A stretch of 7,441 nucleotides of DNA, from positions 1-7,441 of the forward strand of contig CANKNL010000152.1 in NCBI GenBank assembly GCA_947483345.1, given 5' to 3'. The position numbers and the translations under genes were made by a program. The notes beneath the pieces are model-generated. The model was not told where the DNA came from and ran no database searches. It saw only the letters and a program-made list of their open reading frames with translations. This document shows, in pieces, positions 6,877 to 7,441 of this stretch (position 1 is the first letter of the stretch; the number at the start of each line of letters is the position of its first letter). The DNA comes from Chitinophagaceae bacterium (GTDB lineage: Bacteria; Bacteroidota; Bacteroidia; Chitinophagales; Chitinophagaceae).

Positions 6877-6884
6877 TACCTTTG
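6877..6884 (+). promoter_or_regulatory. -7 promoter box for the E2 gene
   Basis: TACCTTTG is an exact match to the Bacteroidota -7 consensus TAnnTTTG, 32 bases before the ATG at 6917. No TTTG is seen at the ideal 19-nt spacing upstream. It indicates that the E2 gene has its own transcription start rather than depending on read-through from cinA. Confidence 0.5.
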
Positions 6885-6916
6885 AGTGCGATTGCAAACA
6901 AATTTCAAATTAGTAT

Positions 6917-7441
6917 ATGAGTTTAGTCGATTTAGTAATGCCGAAACTGGGCGAAAGTATTATGGAAGCCACCATTTTAAAATGGCATAAAAAAACGGGC
7001 GATACGATTAAGCAAGATGAAACGGTGCTTGATATTGCCACCGATAAAGTGGATAGTGAGGTACCCTCAACAGCCGAAGGTGTAATTGAAGAGATTTTAT
7101 ACAATGAAAATGATGTTGTACCCATCGGAACGGTCATCGCTAAAATAAGAGTGGGTGCCAATGCGGCTGTTTCAAATAATCAACCGGCACCGGCACCTAA
7201 GCAACCAGAATATGAAGATGCAAAAATAGTTGAAGAAATTCCTTTTCAACCTTCAAGCAGTTCACAGGCCGCAGTTAGCGGTTCACAAACCGCCGGGAAT
7301 AAAATAAGATTCTATTCCCCGCTTGTACTAAACATTGCCCAGCAGGAAGGCATTAGTATGGCCGATCTGGAGAATATACCCGGCACCGGACAGGATGGAA
7401 GAGTAAGTAAGAAAGATATTTTAGCTTATGTAGCCAATAAA
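6917..7441 (+). CDS. 2-oxo acid dehydrogenase E2 (dihydrolipoamide acyltransferase), 3' end cut by window edge
   Basis: An open frame of 175 codons runs off the right edge. Residues 1-78 form a lipoyl domain: VDLVMPKLGESIMEATI (4-20), then DIATDKVDSEVPSTAEG (39-55) with Lys44 as the lipoylated residue. Residues 79-130 are a flexible linker rich in Ala, Pro, Ser and Gln (PAPAPK, SSSSQAAVSGSQ). Residues 132-173 are a peripheral-subunit-binding domain (YSPLVLNIAQQEGI, then IPGTGQDGRVSKKDIL), which docks E1 and/or E3. The C-terminal acyltransferase domain, with its HxxxD catalytic motif, would lie beyond the window. The lipoyl-domain wording (ATDKVDSEVPS) is closest in my memory to the branched-chain-type E2 common in Bacteroidota, but pyruvate or 2-oxoglutarate specificity cannot be excluded. 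The start is set by the lipoyl-domain N-terminus; an in-frame TAG at 6911-6913 prevents extension. E1 and E3 genes are not visible here. Confidence 0.94.
   Translation, partial: MSLVDLVMPKLGESIMEATILKWHKKTGDTIKQDETVLDIATDKVDSEVPSTAEGVIEEILYNENDVVPIGTVIAKIRVGANAAVSNNQPAPAPKQPEYEDAKIVEEIPFQPSSSSQAAVSGSQTAGNKIRFYSPLVLNIAQQEGISMADLENIPGTGQDGRVSKKDILAYVANK

Noticed and set aside
6796..6880. Possible terminator after cinA
   Set aside because: Only short complementary runs such as GGCC are present; no stable stem followed by T-rich sequence could be found.
1..7441. A defence, mobile or otherwise novel multi-gene system
   Set aside because: All long frames are housekeeping-type or single unknowns; there is no transposase, integrase, nuclease, toxin-antitoxin pair, tRNA or direct-repeat boundary to suggest an island.

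Overview
The window looks like an ordinary chromosomal segment from a Bacteroidota bacterium, most likely a Chitinophagaceae-type (Chitinophagia) relative. The reasons are AT-rich DNA with little Shine-Dalgarno signal, Bacteroidota-style promoter boxes (TAnnTTTG, one with a TTTG box 19 nt upstream), a very long secreted TPR protein, a DUF6526-type protein, and signal peptides ending in A-Q or G-Q. Assignment below phylum is inference.

Layout from left to right. (1) A long minus-strand gene for an exported TPR-repeat protein fills 1-1895 and runs off the left edge, so its C-terminus is missing. (2) A 196-215 bp divergent intergenic region holds its promoter, a small inverted repeat and a weaker candidate promoter for the plus-strand genes. 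(3) A plus-strand three-gene operon (2110-3536) encodes a DoxX-family membrane protein, an unrecognised four-helix membrane protein and a hotdog-fold acyl-CoA thioesterase; the last two overlap by one base (TGATG). (4) A 78 bp convergent gap carries a strong 13-bp perfect inverted repeat, probably a two-way terminator. (5) A minus-strand pair, transcribed from 5502 down to 3615, encodes a PBP4-type D-Ala-D-Ala carboxypeptidase (dacB) and a DUF6526-like two-helix membrane protein. (6) Divergent from dacB across a 45 bp gap is cinA, encoding the two-domain CinA/nicotinamide-nucleotide amidase. (7) After a 121 bp gap with a clear -7 box, an E2 (dihydrolipoamide acyltransferase) gene of a 2-oxo acid dehydrogenase complex begins and runs off the right edge.

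The genes are mainly housekeeping: envelope biogenesis (TPR protein, DacB), membrane and acyl-CoA functions (DoxX operon), pyridine nucleotide salvage (CinA) and central or branched-chain oxo-acid metabolism (E2). No stretch longer than 300 bases lacks a gene. I saw no RNA gene, CRISPR array, insertion sequence, phage gene or defence gene, and no convincing new multi-gene system. The items most worth a second look are the DoxX/membrane protein/thioesterase operon with its unrecognised middle gene, the CxxC motif in the DUF6526-like protein, and the long convergent hairpin.
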